From: Deinococcus sp.
GTDB lineage: Bacteria; Deinococcota; Deinococci; Deinococcales; Deinococcaceae
Length of the DNA: 20,308 nt
NCBI GenBank assembly: GCA_018260275.1
Contig: JAGLBK010000021.1
Span: 1 to 20,308 of the forward strand
Reading direction: 5' to 3'
The notes under the pieces are model-generated. The model did no database searches and was not told the DNA's origin. It saw nothing but the letters and a program-made list of their open reading frames with translations. The first letter of the stretch is position 1. Each line of letters starts with the position of its first letter. The position numbers and the translations under genes are program-made. Shown here piece by piece: positions 6,819 through 13,343 of the stretch.

Positions 6819-8126
6819 TCAATCCTGAGGATTCGATGTCAGTACGGGAAACCGCACGGTCACCTGAAAGATCTCGCCAGTCCACTGCGGGTAGACCACC
6901 GCCTGCCAGCGGCGACATAACGAATCGACCAGCGCCAGACCCAGGCCACTGCCGATGACATGCTGAAGGCCCCGGCCCCGTGCAAAGGGCTGCAACAGCT
7001 GTGACCATTGTGCCTCGGCTGGGCCAGTGCCCGCGTTCTTCACGGTCACCTCGCCGCCCTGAACCCCGAGGCTCACATGTAGCCCCTGACCGTACTTCAG
7101 CGCGTTGTCGAGCAGATTACTGATGACCCGCACTACCCCTTCGGATTCGGCCCAGACCCAGCTTTCCGACAGATCGAGGTGAATCTGTTTTCCCTGCGCC
7201 TGGGCAAGGTCTTCGATGGCCTCATGTGCCCTGAGAGCCGCGCCTGCCAGTTCGACCCGCTCCAGCTGCACCGGCCCGTCGGTGTGCGCGAGCGCCAGCA
7301 GACTCTCGGACATGGAGCTCAGGGTTTCGACCCGCTCACGCATTCCCTGCAAGGCCCGCACGTAGTCCGCCGCGCTGCGCTCCCGCTCCAGCGTGAGGTC
7401 CAGACGACCTTTGAGTGTGGTCAGCGGCGTTCGCAGTTCGTGGGAGGCGATCCGGGCGAACTGTTTTTCGTGCTCGATGGTGCCGGATAGGCGGTCAAGC
7501 ATGGAGTTGACGGTGGCGGTCAGCTGCGCCAGCTCGTCCTGTCCCGGCGACTGGAGCACGCGCTGGGTGTAATCGCCTTTCTCGGCGATCGTCTGGGCTG
7601 TCCGGGCCACTTCTCCCAGTGGTTTCAGGGCGCGGGTGGCCAGCCAGTACCCGGTGCCGCCAGCCAGCGCCGTCATGGCCATACCACCGAGCAGCAGCAT
7701 GCGGAACAGCGTTTCCAGAAACTCGCTGAGGCTCTCGGTCGATCTGAACACGCGCAGATAGACCGGCTGCGGCCCGGGCACGGTCTGGGTCAGGCTCCGC
7801 AGCTGGCCCCACGACTGTGTGCCGGTTTGCAGCGGGAGGCTTATGGCCGGAGCGGTGACCTGCCCAATCTGGTCGAGCACCTGACCCTGTGCGCCCAGGA
7901 GTTGCACCTGGATGTCCGGCCCAGCCCGCAGTTTGGGTTCAAGCGAGACGCGGCCGCGCTGCCAGTCGATACTTGCCCGCACGATAGTGGCCGTTTCCTG
8001 GAGCGAGTCGTCCAGATTGTGCTGTAAGGTGCGGGCAGTGGCGTAATAGATCAGGCTGCTGCCCAGGCACAGGGTCGTCACGAAGACCAGCAGGTAACCC
8101 AGCGTGAGCCGCAGGCGCAGGGTCAC
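6819..8126 (-). CDS. Sensor histidine kinase (HAMP, HisKA, HATPase_c)
   Basis: This 435-residue membrane kinase phosphorylates itself and then the neighbouring response regulator. A first membrane helix lies at about 8-30, an extracytoplasmic sensor domain of about 110 residues follows, and a second helix lies at about 142-163. HAMP covers about 164-218. The phospho-acceptor is H229 in ASHELRTPL; the N box is SNLLDNALKYG near 336-346 and the G2 box GSGLGLAL at 392-399. The G1 box reads VKNAGTG, with Asn where the classical DxGxG has Asp, a variant seen in other kinases of this type. Its ATG overlaps the response regulator stop by 4 bases (ATGA), showing tight coupling, and the gene ends at the shared terminator. 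The small periplasmic domain gives no clue to the signal. Confidence 0.95.
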   Translation of the reverse strand: MTLRLRLTLGYLLVFVTTLCLGSSLIYYATARTLQHNLDDSLQETATIVRASIDWQRGRVSLEPKLRAGPDIQVQLLGAQGQVLDQIGQVTAPAISLPLQTGTQSWGQLRSLTQTVPGPQPVYLRVFRSTESLSEFLETLFRMLLLGGMAMTALAGGTGYWLATRALKPLGEVARTAQTIAEKGDYTQRVLQSPGQDELAQLTATVNSMLDRLSGTIEHEKQFARIASHELRTPLTTLKGRLDLTLERERSAADYVRALQGMRERVETLSSMSESLLALAHTDGPVQLERVELAGAALRAHEAIEDLAQAQGKQIHLDLSESWVWAESEGVVRVISNLLDNALKYGQGLHVSLGVQGGEVTVKNAGTGPAEAQWSQLLQPFARGRGLQHVIGSGLGLALVDSLCRRWQAVVYPQWTGEIFQVTVRFPVLTSNPQD

Positions 8127-8794
8127 TCTGCGCGGCCCAGACGGTAACCGGTTCCCCGCAGGGTCTCGATCAGGCGCTCGTCGGTCTTGCGGCGGATAGT
8201 GCTGACATACACATCAATGACCTTGGGTTCCACCGTTTCCTGGCCGCGCCAGAGGCGGTCGATCAGTTCCTCGCGGGAAAAAGCCCGGTCCGTATTCAGT
8301 GCCAGGAGTTCCAGAAGGGCAAACTCGCGGCGGGTCAGATCGGTGCGCTGACCGCGCAGCCGAAATTCACGGCCCGCCAGATCGAGTACGCCCCCGAAGG
8401 GGAGCTCCAGCAGATTGTGTCCGTTGCCGCTCGCCCGGCGGAACAATGCTCGCAGGCGCGCGCGCAGTTCTCTGAAGGCAAACGGTTTGGTCAGGTAGTC
8501 GTCTCCGCCCGCGTCCAGCCCGGCGACCCGGTCGTCGACGCCCGCGCGGGCCGTCAGATACAGAATCGGTGTCAGCAGTCCCGAGTGCCGCAGGGTGGTT
8601 CCCAGTTCGTAGCCCGCGTCGTTGCCTTCGGGCAGCATGACATCCAGAATCAGCGCGCTGTACGGAAAGAGCCGGGCCAGTTCCCGGGCCTGGGCTGCGC
8701 TGCTCGCCACGTCACACTCGTAGCCTTCTTCGCTGAGGCCGTCCTGGAGCAGTTCGGCGATGTCCGGGTCGTCCTCAACGATCAGCAGGCGCAT
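8123..8794 (-). CDS. OmpR/PhoB-type response regulator
   Basis: This 223-residue regulator has an N-terminal receiver domain with the acidic pair E7/D8-D9 (LLIVEDDPD), phospho-acceptor D51 in LILDVMLPEG and K103 in YLTKPF. A winged-helix DNA-binding domain covers about 125-220 (LTRREFALLELLALN, DRLWRGQETVEPKVIDVYVSTIRRK, LRGTGYRL). It is the partner of the kinase encoded directly downstream. It begins inside the end of the PAP2 gene (20-base overlap), so PAP2, regulator and kinase form one minus-strand operon. The likely target is the divergent promoter region before PAP2 and the COG4705 gene, an inference from position only. Confidence 0.95.
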   Translation of the reverse strand: MRLLIVEDDPDIAELLQDGLSEEGYECDVASSAAQARELARLFPYSALILDVMLPEGNDAGYELGTTLRHSGLLTPILYLTARAGVDDRVAGLDAGGDDYLTKPFAFRELRARLRALFRRASGNGHNLLELPFGGVLDLAGREFRLRGQRTDLTRREFALLELLALNTDRAFSREELIDRLWRGQETVEPKVIDVYVSTIRRKTDERLIETLRGTGYRLGRAE

Positions 8795-9479
8795 CTGTTC
8801 TCACTTCGGCCCTGGGTTTGGAAGCGGGCTGCCGTGCCCGGCGCAGCGGTCCCCACAGGAGTTGATAGGCCCCCAGAGATACGGCCATTCCGGTGAGCCA
8901 CCCCGCGAGCACGTCGGTCGGGTAATGCACCCCCAGCACCAGCCGCGAATACCCCATAGCAAAAGCATAAAGCAGCCCCACGACCAGCGCCAGCCCGCGC
9001 CAGCGGGTATGCCAGAGCATGAGCACCACGAAGGTGGACAGCGCGCCAGCCATGGTCGAGTGCCCGCTGGGAAAGGAAGCGCCGTGCTCCTGAATGACCC
9101 GGGGCCACAGCTCTGGACGGGCCCGGTGAAAGATGAACTTCAGCAGCAGGCCCAGGGCCCCCGCTCCGCCCAGGCTCAGCGCGGCAAAGAGCGCCTGGGT
9201 ATGCTGCCGGGCCATCCATAGAGCTGCGACGATCACCAGGATCAACAGACCCATGACCCCAGGCCCACCCACAGTGTTGAGCGTTACGGCCAGCTGGGTC
9301 AGGGCCGGGCCTGAGTGGTGGTGAACCCACAGCAGGAGTGGCTGCTCGAACTGAAACCGCCGACGTTCCAGCACGTCCTCGGCAATAAAACCGATGATGA
9401 GAACCGGCAACAGCAGGCCGAGCACGAGGCGGAGAACCGAATGGGGGGTCAGCGAGTGGGGGAGAGGTGCAGGCTGCAT
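8775..9479 (-). CDS. PAP2-family membrane phosphatase
   Basis: This is an integral membrane phosphatase of the PAP2 superfamily, enzymes that dephosphorylate lipid phosphates such as phosphatidate or undecaprenyl pyrophosphate. All three signature motifs are present: KFIFHRARP, then ASFPSGHS, then SRLVLGVHYPTD, with about six hydrophobic segments. I place the start at ATG 9479 (234 residues), not at the ATG at 9581, because a TATACT -10-like hexamer lies at 9512-9517, inside the longer version, and GGAGGTGG precedes 9479. That ribosome site is about 15 bases away, but a GGTGGTGGG run sits closer. The gene overlaps the response regulator by 20 bases. Association with a two-component system suggests a role in envelope or lipid-linked antibiotic or metal stress; this is inference. 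Confidence 0.9.
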   Translation of the reverse strand: MQPAPLPHSLTPHSVLRLVLGLLLPVLIIGFIAEDVLERRRFQFEQPLLLWVHHHSGPALTQLAVTLNTVGGPGVMGLLILVIVAALWMARQHTQALFAALSLGGAGALGLLLKFIFHRARPELWPRVIQEHGASFPSGHSTMAGALSTFVVLMLWHTRWRGLALVVGLLYAFAMGYSRLVLGVHYPTDVLAGWLTGMAVSLGAYQLLWGPLRRARQPASKPRAEVRTDAPADR

Positions 9480-9641
9480 CCCACCACCATTCCACCTCCA
9501 GGTTAAATCCAAGTATAAGAGCTGGCGTTTGTAGAACAGATCAGGACCGGTTTGAAGTAAGAAGCCAGCTGCAATGGGCAATTCTCCGCTATACCTTGCC
9601 TTTACTTGGGTGGCCTATGGTGGCCGGCAGAGGAATTTAAT
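9480..9641. promoter_or_regulatory. Divergent promoter region with symmetric dyad
   Basis: Two -10-like boxes point away from each other: TATACT on the minus strand at 9512-9517 for PAP2 and TATACC on the plus strand at 9590-9595 for the COG4705 gene. Neither has a convincing -35. A 7-bp inverted repeat, AGCTGGC at 9520-9526 and GCCAGCT at 9564-9570, sits between them, next to the PAP2 -10 box and in the -35 zone of the other promoter. It is a candidate binding site for the neighbouring response regulator, although OmpR-type proteins more often use direct repeats. Confidence 0.35.
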
Positions 9642-10442
9642 ATGACCCTGACGCCTTCCCATCATGCTCCGATGCCTTCACCGACCCCGACTCTCCGCTG
9701 GAGCAAGGTGCCGGAAGTCACGGCTTTTTTCTGGATTATCAAGGTGCTCTGCACGACCGTCGGCGAGACTGCCGCCGATTACCTCAACGGCGCTCTGCAC
9801 TTTGGGCTAAGTGGAACCACCCTCGTGATGTCTGTTCTGCTGGCCGCCGCGCTGGCCCTGCAATTCCGGACGAGACGTTATGTTCCCTGGGTTTACTGGC
9901 TGACCATCGTGTTTATCAGCGTGGTTGGTACGCTCATTACCGACAACCTCACCGACCACTTCGGCGTGAGTCTCTGGGTCAGTACCGGCATTTTTAGCGT
10001 CGCCCTGGCCTTGACTTTTCTGGCCTGGTATCACCGGGAGCATACCCTCTCCATCCACTCGATCTTTACTCCCAGACGCGAGGCGTTCTACTGGCTGACC
10101 ATCCTGTTCACTTTTGCGCTGGGGACGGCTGCAGGGGATCTGATGGCCGAGAAACTTTCGCTCGGTTACCTTCCGTCGCTGGGCATCTTCGCTGGCCTCA
10201 TGGTGCTGGTCTTCGCGGCGCAGCGGCTGTTCAGAATCAGCCCGGTGGTGTCGTTCTGGCTAGCCTACATTCTGACCCGGCCTCTGGGGGCCACGGTTGG
10301 CGACTGGCTCTCACAAGGCCGGAGTGACGGGGGACTGGGGCTGGGAAGCACCAACACCAGTTTTATCTTTTTGATCCTCATCCTTCTTCTGACGATATAT
10401 CTGACGCTGAGTCGAAAAGATCAGATCACTCAAGCCAGTTGA
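9642..10442 (+). CDS. COG4705-type membrane protein with four internal repeats
   Basis: This 266-residue integral membrane protein resembles the uncharacterised COG4705 family. I chose ATG 9642 because AGAGGAA lies 6 bases before it; a longer frame from 9606 has no such site. Four repeats each begin with an aromatic-Trp helix and carry a G-x4-D motif: FFWIIKVLCTTVGETAADYL (G41, D46), YWLTIVFISVVGTLITDNL (G96, D101), YWLTILFTFALGTAAGDLM (G161, D166) and FWLAYILTRPLGATVGDWL (G216, D221). Repeat spacing is 55, 65 and 55 residues, so the protein looks like a doubled doublet. Four membrane-embedded aspartates could line an ion path; this is inference. It is divergent from the PAP2/two-component operon and probably regulated with it. 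The last 17 bases overlap a converging orphan frame. Confidence 0.8.
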   Translation: MTLTPSHHAPMPSPTPTLRWSKVPEVTAFFWIIKVLCTTVGETAADYLNGALHFGLSGTTLVMSVLLAAALALQFRTRRYVPWVYWLTIVFISVVGTLITDNLTDHFGVSLWVSTGIFSVALALTFLAWYHREHTLSIHSIFTPRREAFYWLTILFTFALGTAAGDLMAEKLSLGYLPSLGIFAGLMVLVFAAQRLFRISPVVSFWLAYILTRPLGATVGDWLSQGRSDGGLGLGSTNTSFIFLILILLLTIYLTLSRKDQITQAS

Positions 10443-10617
10443 ACACTTTTCTGGCGCTCCGGATTAGTTCTGGGAAAGTCGGCAAGAGGGACAGGCGCCG
10501 ATCATTCCAGGGCATATCATTCAGAAAAGGACGCAGAGCAGCGTAAAGTTGGGGAAGATCCCCGATTGGCATTGGTGTCGTCACAAGCAACAATGATCCC
10601 CCATCGGGAATCTGTTC
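10426..10617 (-). pseudogene. Orphan 63-codon reading-frame remnant
   Basis: The minus strand is open for 63 codons between a TGA at 10618-10620 and a TGA at 10426-10428. The protein is well composed (PDGGSLLLVTTPMPIGDLP, then LYAALRPFLNDMPWNDRRLS, then LPTFPELIRSARKVFNWLE), which is why I believe it was or is coding. No family is recognised. Possible starts are two TTG codons near 10588-10593 after a GGGGGA, giving about 55 residues, or GTG near 10584. It may be a small hypothetical gene or the 3' end of a gene cut off when the adjacent mobile module arrived. It ends inside the COG4705 gene. Confidence 0.4.
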
Positions 10618-10698
10618 TCATAAAGTTTGTCAGGCCGTCAGGAGTGTTGGCTCTATGCCTTGGAATGGGCTTCAGATGGCCTCTAATTGGCATCCAAG

Positions 10699-10766
10699 TG
10701 TCGGTTTAGAGTCCTTTTTGTCATATTCCGACGAGTGTCGGGGCAAGCTCAGAGTCTAAACCGACA
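10699..10766. repeat. res-like resolvase recombination site
   Basis: TGTCGGTTTAGA at 10699-10710 faces its exact reverse complement at 10755-10766. Inside lie CCGACG (10728-10733) and TGTCGG (10736-10741). The region thus reads as two adjacent dyads, each bounded by TGTCGG...CCGAC(A/G), about 35 and 31 bp long. Half-sites of the form TGTC...GACA are the hallmark of serine-resolvase res subsites. The position upstream of a toxin-antitoxin pair and a resolvase start agrees. A third subsite is not clear; TTTGTCAGG near 10628 may be a remnant. The alternative is an operator for the antitoxin. Confidence 0.5.
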
Positions 10767-10805
10767 GGCATGATGTACTTCTCACCCAATAGCCTTCAAT
10801 CCGTC

Positions 10806-10819
10806 CTACTTTTAGTAGT
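10806..10819 (+). promoter_or_regulatory. Leaderless-type promoter and dyad before the antitoxin
   Basis: There is no Shine-Dalgarno before ATG 10820. TACTTT at 10807-10812 lies 7 bases before the ATG and fits a TANNNT -10 box of a leaderless mRNA. It is embedded in a small dyad CTACT-TTT-AGTAG (10806-10818), which could be the operator through which the ribbon-helix-helix antitoxin represses its own operon. No -35 is evident. Confidence 0.35.
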
Positions 10820-11053
10820 ATGACTATTGCGAAATTAAGTGTGAGTATTGACCAGCAGTTGTTGACCTTCCTTGAGGGTTATCAGCAGAAATACCAGATC
10901 AAGGCCAAGTCTGAGGTCATCAGCGAGGCACTGCGGCTCTTGCGGGAGCGGGAGCTGGAAAGTCAGTACGCGGCTGCGATGCAGGAGTGGAAGGAGGACG
11001 CTGGTGCCTGGGAAGCTGTCGCGGGCGATGGGCTCGTCGGTGAACAGGAGTGA
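10820..11053 (+). CDS. Ribbon-helix-helix antitoxin (MazE-like)
   Basis: This 77-residue protein starts with a ribbon-helix-helix DNA-binding fold: strand AKLSVSIDQQLLTFLEGY, then helices QIKAKSEVISEALRLLRE. It has an acidic tail (EWKEDAGAWEAVAGDGLVGEQE) of the kind that masks a MazF active site. It should neutralise the MazF toxin encoded next and repress the operon. The genes overlap by 4 bases (GTGA), so translation is coupled. It is the first gene of a module followed by a cut-off resolvase. Confidence 0.88.
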   Translation: MTIAKLSVSIDQQLLTFLEGYQQKYQIKAKSEVISEALRLLRERELESQYAAAMQEWKEDAGAWEAVAGDGLVGEQE

Positions 11054-11400
11054 AGCGTGGAGAGGTTTATTACGCTGATCTCGACCCCGCTCGCTCTGGT
11101 GAAGCCAATAAATTGCGCCCAGTCGTCATTGTCAGTAACAACAGCATGAACCGGACGGTGCAAGATTTAGGAGAAGGTGTGGTGACTATCGTTCCCCTGA
11201 GCAGCAACACCAGCCGGGTCTACGAATTCCAGGTGTTGCTCCCAGCCATTGCCACAGGTTTGCCACAGGACAGTAAGGCCCAGGCTGAGCAGGTACGCTC
11301 CATCAGTATTGAACGGCTGAGTCAGAATCCTACTGGGCAACTCCCCACCAATCTGCTCACTCAACTGAATGCCGCTCTCCGACTGCACCTGGATTTATGA
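11050..11400 (+). CDS. mazF: MazF/PemK-family endoribonuclease toxin
   Basis: This 116-residue toxin cleaves RNA at short sequence motifs and arrests growth when free of antitoxin. Family motifs are intact: KRGEVYYADLDPARSGEANK (residues 2-21), then LRPVVIVSNNSMN with the catalytic arginine R23, and VTIVPLSSNTSRVYEFQVLLP near 45-65. The catalytic Thr of E. coli MazF corresponds to the PLSSN segment, where Ser replaces Thr. The start is GTG inside the antitoxin stop, with AGGAG directly before it. Its stop overlaps the ATG of a resolvase fragment (ATGA at 11397-11400), so three genes were coupled. The toxin looks full length and potentially active. Confidence 0.92.
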   Translation: MKRGEVYYADLDPARSGEANKLRPVVIVSNNSMNRTVQDLGEGVVTIVPLSSNTSRVYEFQVLLPAIATGLPQDSKAQAEQVRSISIERLSQNPTGQLPTNLLTQLNAALRLHLDL

Positions 11401-11510
11401 CCAGAGGGCAGCGTATAGGCTATATCCGGGTCTCCACCACAGACCAGAACACCGCCCGTCAGTGTCCTTCTATAACGGGCCAATTTTGTCTTTGGCAGCA
11501 AAGTCATTAG
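11397..11510 (+). pseudogene. Serine resolvase/invertase, truncated after its N-terminus
   Basis: The first 22 residues are those of a Tn3-type resolvase: MTRGQRIGYIRVSTTDQNTA, then RQ. They include the strand and the catalytic serine of the RVST motif (S13). Homology stops near 11463, and the frame then runs through unrelated codons to a TAG at 11508-11510 (37 residues in all). The catalytic core and DNA-binding part are missing, so it cannot be active. Its ATG overlaps the mazF stop by 4 bases. The lost part was probably removed by the event that joined the redox cluster, whose last gene ends 10 bases further on. Confidence 0.85.
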
Positions 11511-11520
11511 TTGGGATCAG

Positions 11521-12297
11521 TCATTCAGGTCTATTTACGGTTTCCTGCTCGCCAGCCTCTTGCACCTTGCGAATGGCGTTCAGGGCGCGCGGAAAGCCGA
11601 TGTACGGAAAGCTATGAATCAGCGCCGTCAGCTGCTTCTCTAGGCTATTTCCTGCCTTCAGATTGCCCTGAGCATGTGCGCCAATTTGCGCGTCCACACC
11701 ACCCAGCGCCGCCAGAATGCACAGCACCAGCAGTTCACGCTGCGCGGTGTCCAGACTGCCCCGGGTGTAGAAATCGCCGAAGCCGAAGGCCGTCAGGAAG
11801 TCAGGCATGGCGTTCCGGAGAGCCTCCGGTAGCCCCTTGAGTCCCTCACGGATTTCGTCGCCGTAGATGGGCGCCTGAATGGCCTGACCCTTCTCGAAGC
11901 GGTCCTGTTCGGTGGTGGTGCCCTGCTCGGCCAGCGGCAACTCTATACCGCGTTCTTTAAACACCTCGTTGATGACCGCCACCGCGTTGAGCGTTTTGGG
12001 AAAGCCGATGAAGGCGGCACACTGGTATACGGCCTCGCGGATTTCCAGCGGGGTCACCCCGACATTCAGCGCGGCGGCGGTATGCGCCTTAAGCTGCGGC
12101 AGCGTCTGATTAACGGCCAGCACCACCACAGTTATCAGCTCGCGCTCCTGGTCGCTGAGGTCGCCGGTAAAGAACACCTCCCCGAAAATCAGGCGCTGCA
12201 AAATTGCCATGAATTCCGGGTCGGTCTGCGGGGCGCTGGGGTTGGGTTCGCCAAACAGTTGGCGGTATTTGCCTTGCATGCGGGTGATTCTGTCCAT
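11521..12297 (-). CDS. Double carboxymuconolactone-decarboxylase-domain protein
   Basis: This 258-residue protein holds two copies of the CMD/AhpD-like fold: LSDQERELITVVVLA (47-61) with IGFPKTLNA (97-105), and LDTAQRELLVLCILA (182-196) with IGFPRALNA (233-241). The AhpD CxxC redox pair is absent; only single cysteines C93 and C193 remain, so peroxidase reductase activity is doubtful, and gamma-carboxymuconolactone decarboxylation is not indicated by the neighbours either. Such proteins are commonly found beside aldo/keto reductases, cupins and AraC regulators, as here. AGGAGG lies 8 bases before the ATG. It is the last gene of the minus-strand redox operon, 45 bases after the aldo/keto reductase. 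Cytosolic; substrate unknown. Confidence 0.88.
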   Translation of the reverse strand: MDRITRMQGKYRQLFGEPNPSAPQTDPEFMAILQRLIFGEVFFTGDLSDQERELITVVVLAVNQTLPQLKAHTAAALNVGVTPLEIREAVYQCAAFIGFPKTLNAVAVINEVFKERGIELPLAEQGTTTEQDRFEKGQAIQAPIYGDEIREGLKGLPEALRNAMPDFLTAFGFGDFYTRGSLDTAQRELLVLCILAALGGVDAQIGAHAQGNLKAGNSLEKQLTALIHSFPYIGFPRALNAIRKVQEAGEQETVNRPE

Positions 12298-12342
12298 GTG
12301 GTTAGCCTCCTGGCTTTCGATTCAAATCTGCTGGCGTCAGGT

Positions 12343-13332
12343 TCAGATTCCGGTCAAACGCTCCTGGTCTTCGGGATAGCGTGCGCCCTGAATCTCGGTC
12401 TGGGAAGTCACTGCTTCGATGGCGGCAAGGTCATCCGGACTCAGTTGAAAGTCGGCAGCAGCGGCGTTCTCCAGCATTCTTTCCTGGCGACGGGTTCCGG
12501 GGATAGGCACTATCCAGGGCTTCTGAGTCAGCAGCCAGGCCAGGGCGAGTTGTCCGCTGGTGACTCCCTTGCGCCCGGCAATTTCGCTCAACTGGTCGAC
12601 CAGCACCCGATTGGCACGGCGGTTTTCCTCGGTGAAGCGGGGGGTACGGCTGCGAATATCGGCCTTGTCGAAAGCCGTTTTTTCGTCCACCTGACCCGTC
12701 AGAAAACCCTTCCCCAAGGGGCTGAACGGGACAAAGCCGATGCCCAGTTCCTCCAGTGTGGGAATGATTTCGCGCTCTGGGCTACGGTGCCACAGCGAGT
12801 ATTCACTTTGCAGCGCCGTGACCGGCTGCACGGCGTGGGCACGGCGGATGGTCTGCGTCCCGGCCTCCGAGAGGCCAAAGTGCTTGACCTTGCCCTCCTG
12901 GATGAGTTGTTTAACGGTGCCTGCAACGTCCTCAATCGGCACTGCCGGGTCGACGCGGTGCTGATAAAGCAGGTCAATGGTCTCTACTCGTAAACGCCGC
13001 AGGGAGCCTTCCACGGCCCGGCGAATCTGCTCGGGGCGGCTGTTGAGCCGGATAATCTGCCCCTTTTCGTCATATTCGTAGGCAAATTTGGTGCCGATGA
13101 CCACCTGCCCCTTGAAGGGTTCGAGCGCCTCGCCCACCACTTCTTCGTTGGTGTAGGGGCCGTAAACCTCAGCCGTATCGAAAAAAGTGATGCCGCGCTC
13201 CACCGCCTGCCGAATCAGGGCGATGGCTTCGGCTTTTGGCAGGGGTACGTCACGCCCGAAGTTCATACCCATGCACCCGAAACCCAGTGCGGAAACTTCC
13301 AGTCCAGCGTGACCCAGTGTGCGTTTTTGCAT
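12343..13332 (-). CDS. Aldo/keto reductase
   Basis: This 329-residue NADPH-dependent reductase of the aldo/keto reductase superfamily reduces aldehydes or ketones to alcohols. It opens with MQKRTLGHAGLEVSALGFGC and carries the catalytic tetrad D52, Y57 (FFDTAEVYGPY), K82 (IGTKF) and H125 (LLYQHRVDP), plus the cofactor segment IPGTRRQERMLENAAA near 285-300. The start is fixed by AGGAGG 8 bases before ATG 13332; that ribosome site overlaps the TAG of the AraC gene, 11 bases upstream. The frame stays open far beyond this start into the AraC gene, only because that gene is frameshifted; this is not a real fusion. It is probably controlled by the AraC protein, as yqhD and dkgA are by YqhC in E. 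coli (an analogy). Confidence 0.95.
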   Translation of the reverse strand: MQKRTLGHAGLEVSALGFGCMGMNFGRDVPLPKAEAIALIRQAVERGITFFDTAEVYGPYTNEEVVGEALEPFKGQVVIGTKFAYEYDEKGQIIRLNSRPEQIRRAVEGSLRRLRVETIDLLYQHRVDPAVPIEDVAGTVKQLIQEGKVKHFGLSEAGTQTIRRAHAVQPVTALQSEYSLWHRSPEREIIPTLEELGIGFVPFSPLGKGFLTGQVDEKTAFDKADIRSRTPRFTEENRRANRVLVDQLSEIAGRKGVTSGQLALAWLLTQKPWIVPIPGTRRQERMLENAAAADFQLSPDDLAAIEAVTSQTEIQGARYPEDQERLTGI

Positions 13333-13343
13333 CTCTTTTCCTC

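Noticed and set aside
9480..9581. N-terminal extension of the PAP2 protein to an upstream ATG at 9581
   Set aside because: The extra 34 residues are not membrane- or family-like and would cover the probable TATACT promoter; ATG 9479 is better placed.
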